64,000 nt of DNA from Labilithrix sp. (lineage in GTDB: Bacteria; Myxococcota_A; Polyangia; Polyangiales; Polyangiaceae), in assembly GCA_019637155.1 (NCBI GenBank), contig JAHBWE010000012.1, positions 277,787 to 341,786 on the forward strand. Direction: 5' to 3'. The notes below the pieces were generated by a model, which saw only the letters and a program-made list of their open reading frames with translations, was not told the DNA's origin and did not search any database. Numbering within the stretch: position 1 is the first letter of the stretch; the number at the start of each line of letters is the position of its first letter. This document shows positions 62,523-64,000 of this stretch, one piece after another. The translations under genes were made by a program, and so were the position numbers.

Positions 62523-63839
62523 GTGGTGGTCCCCACCAAGCGGCTCGTCGCGCTCGCGTTCGTCGCGACCGCGATAGCGCTCGCGGCGGGGTACGTGCCC
62601 GGCGTCGACGGCGCGTGGATCGGGATCGACGCGCTGCTCGCGGCGGCGTGCGGGGCCGACGCGGTCGCGGGGCGGCGGCGGCGCGTCGGGGCGGAGCGGC
62701 GCGCGGGGGAGATCTTCTCCGTCGGGCGCCCGAACGCGGTGACGCTCGTGCTCACGAACGAGGGCGATCGCGCGATCTCCGGCACGGTGATGGACGACCC
62801 GCTCGACGACGCGACGGCGAGCGGCCTCCCCGGTGAGCTGCACCTCCCGCCGCGCGGCACCGCGCAGCTCCGCTACGAGATCACGCCGACGCGGCGCGGG
62901 AAGCGGCGGTTCGGCGGCGTCACCGTGCGGTACGCGCTGCCGTTCGGTCTCCTCGCGCGGCAGGAGCGCGTCGAGCTGCCGGCCGACGTCGACGTCTACC
63001 CCGACGTCCACGGCGCGCGCACGCTCGAGATGTTGCGCCGGCAAGGGCGCGAGGACGCGCGGCTCGGCTCGCTCCGCGTGCGCGGCGGCGACACGGAGTT
63101 CGAGCGGCTGCGGCCGTACCAGCGCGGCGACGAGATGAAGCACGTCGACTGGCGCGCGTCGGCGCGGCGCGAGGAGCTCGTCGCGCGGCAGTTCCAGGCG
63201 GAGTCGAACCAGAACGTCGTCTTCGCGCTCGACATCGGTCGCGGCATGCGCGGCGAGGACCAGGCCGGCATCACGAGCATCGATCGCGCGCTCGCGGCCG
63301 CGCTGCTCACCGCCGACGTCGCGCTGCGCGGCGGCGATCGCGCGGGCCTCGTGACGTTCGACGACAAGCCGCGGAGCTTCCTCCGTCCGACCGGCGGGCG
63401 TTCGGGCGGGCGCAAGCTCACGCGCGCGGTGTACGCGCTCGACGCCGGCTTCGCGGCGACGGACTACCGCTCGGCGATGGTCTTCCTGAAGACGCAGGTG
63501 AAGGCGCGCTCGCTCTTCGTCATCTTCACGAACCTCCTCGACCCGCGTGGCGCGAAGGACCTCGCGGCGGCGGTGAAGAGCCTCTTGCCGCGCCACCTCC
63601 CGCTCTGCGTCCTCATGCGCGACGTCGAGGTCGAGGAGCTCGCGGTCGCGCCGCCGCTCCCGGGCGCCGACGCGGACCTCCTCGTGCGCGCGGCCGCGGC
63701 GGAGTCGGTCGCGTGGCGCGACGGCATCGTGCGCACCCTCAAGAACGCCGGCGCGCTCGTCCTCGACGCCCGCCCCGACGACGTCACGCCGCTTCTGGTG
63801 AAGCGCTACCTCGAGATCAAGGCGCGACGGCTGCTTTAA
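62523..63839 (+). CDS. DUF58 / VWA-like protein
   Basis: 438 residues. Two N-terminal membrane segments (RLVALAFVATAIALAAGYV, IGIDALLAAACGADAVA), a beta domain, then the DUF58 landmark VRGGDTEFERLRPYQRGDEMK and VDWRASARREELVARQF, followed by a VWA-like region (NVVFALDIGRGM with the metal-site-like DxGxG). It is the usual client of the adjacent MoxR ATPase. GTG 62523 is the first in-frame start after moxR. Confidence 0.9.
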   Translation: MVVPTKRLVALAFVATAIALAAGYVPGVDGAWIGIDALLAAACGADAVAGRRRRVGAERRAGEIFSVGRPNAVTLVLTNEGDRAISGTVMDDPLDDATASGLPGELHLPPRGTAQLRYEITPTRRGKRRFGGVTVRYALPFGLLARQERVELPADVDVYPDVHGARTLEMLRRQGREDARLGSLRVRGGDTEFERLRPYQRGDEMKHVDWRASARREELVARQFQAESNQNVVFALDIGRGMRGEDQAGITSIDRALAAALLTADVALRGGDRAGLVTFDDKPRSFLRPTGGRSGGRKLTRAVYALDAGFAATDYRSAMVFLKTQVKARSLFVIFTNLLDPRGAKDLAAAVKSLLPRHLPLCVLMRDVEVEELAVAPPLPGADADLLVRAAAAESVAWRDGIVRTLKNAGALVLDARPDDVTPLLVKRYLEIKARRLL

Positions 63840-63840
63840 C

Positions 63841-63872
63841 GTCGGGGGCTTCGCCCCCGACACCCCCACCCC
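63841..63872 (+). repeat. TTC-loop hairpin repeat after the DUF58 gene
   Basis: GTCGGGGGC-TTC-GCCCCCGAC, perfect 9-bp arms, followed by ACCCCCACCCC, 2 nt after the stop. Nearly identical to 19225-19256. Likely acts as terminator or 3' stabiliser. Confidence 0.8.
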
Positions 63873-64000
63873 AGACACGGCCCTCGCGCTTCGCGCTCGG
63901 GGCGCTTCGCGCCCGCTTGCGCGGCCGCTTCTGGGGCCCCGGGGGGCCGCGCTGATTCGGTGGGGGGGCGCGCGCGAGGGTTGCTTCGCAACCACTTGCG
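63873..64000 (+). repeat. Palindrome-rich repeat block reaching the window edge
   Basis: Several short hairpins with TTC loops (GCGCTTCGCGC, GGGCGCTTCGCGCCC, GGTTGCTTCGCAACC) and a GGGGCCCC core, as in the block at 19257-19471. No open frame with coding character. Confidence 0.65.

Overview
The window is about 70% G+C with dense, short-gapped genes. It encodes a LexA-type SOS repressor, OmpA with thrombospondin type-3 repeats, eukaryote-like Ser/Thr kinases (one apparently a pseudokinase), PAS/GAF histidine kinases, many long-linker lipoproteins with cysteine-rich repeats, and FHA proteins. Together these point to a myxobacterium (Myxococcota, most like the Polyangia side). That placement is inferred from gene content only. 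No tRNA, rRNA, CRISPR array, phage or intact insertion sequence was seen.

Layout. 1-9.3 kb: a truncated M2 peptidase, a lone GspC-like protein, then a leftward run lexA - DUF4398 lipoprotein - TSP3/OmpA protein - outer-membrane-type protein - aminotransferase, and a GH43-like lipoprotein. 9.4-19.2 kb: a cNMP-binding protein, thioredoxin reductase, a leftward membrane-protein group, a metallophosphoesterase/LLM oxidoreductase pair and an Hsp70-like ATPase. 19.2-19.5 kb: a palindromic repeat block. 19.6-21.6 kb: a seven-repeat CWG propeller lipoprotein and an MBL-fold hydrolase. 21.6-28.5 kb: a tightly coupled three-gene redox module (FAD oxidoreductase fused to FHA domains; ferredoxin fused to two cNMP domains; membrane diheme-b-like protein fused to a pentaheme cytochrome c). 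28.6-34.6 kb: secreted and hypothetical proteins and a LuxR-type regulator. 34.6-41.4 kb: two tandem sensor kinases, ruvB, an S41 peptidase and a lone receiver. 41.5-46.8 kb: a frameshifted Ser/Thr kinase coupled to TPR/PEGA and glycine-rich envelope proteins, then an FGE-like lipoprotein. 46.9-53.2 kb: housekeeping genes (smpB, Nudix, pseudokinase, thioredoxin-like ferredoxin, Smr, ilvE). 53.4-63.8 kb: two mini-proteins and the RDD/SpoIIM/DUF4350/MoxR/DUF58 membrane cluster, split by two leftward genes.

Themes. (1) The 21.6-28.5 kb module looks like a nucleotide- and phosphorylation-responsive electron conduit and is the best candidate for an undescribed system. (2) At more than 20 starts a TANNNT box lies 6-10 nt before the start codon with no Shine-Dalgarno, suggesting widespread leaderless transcription; this also decides several GTG/TTG starts. 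(3) Small palindromic repeats appear mobile: one ~96-bp element is intergenic at 12.0 kb and in frame inside a flavoprotein gene at 61.0 kb, and a 41-bp palindrome sits inside another repeat's hairpin loop with a 7-bp target duplication.
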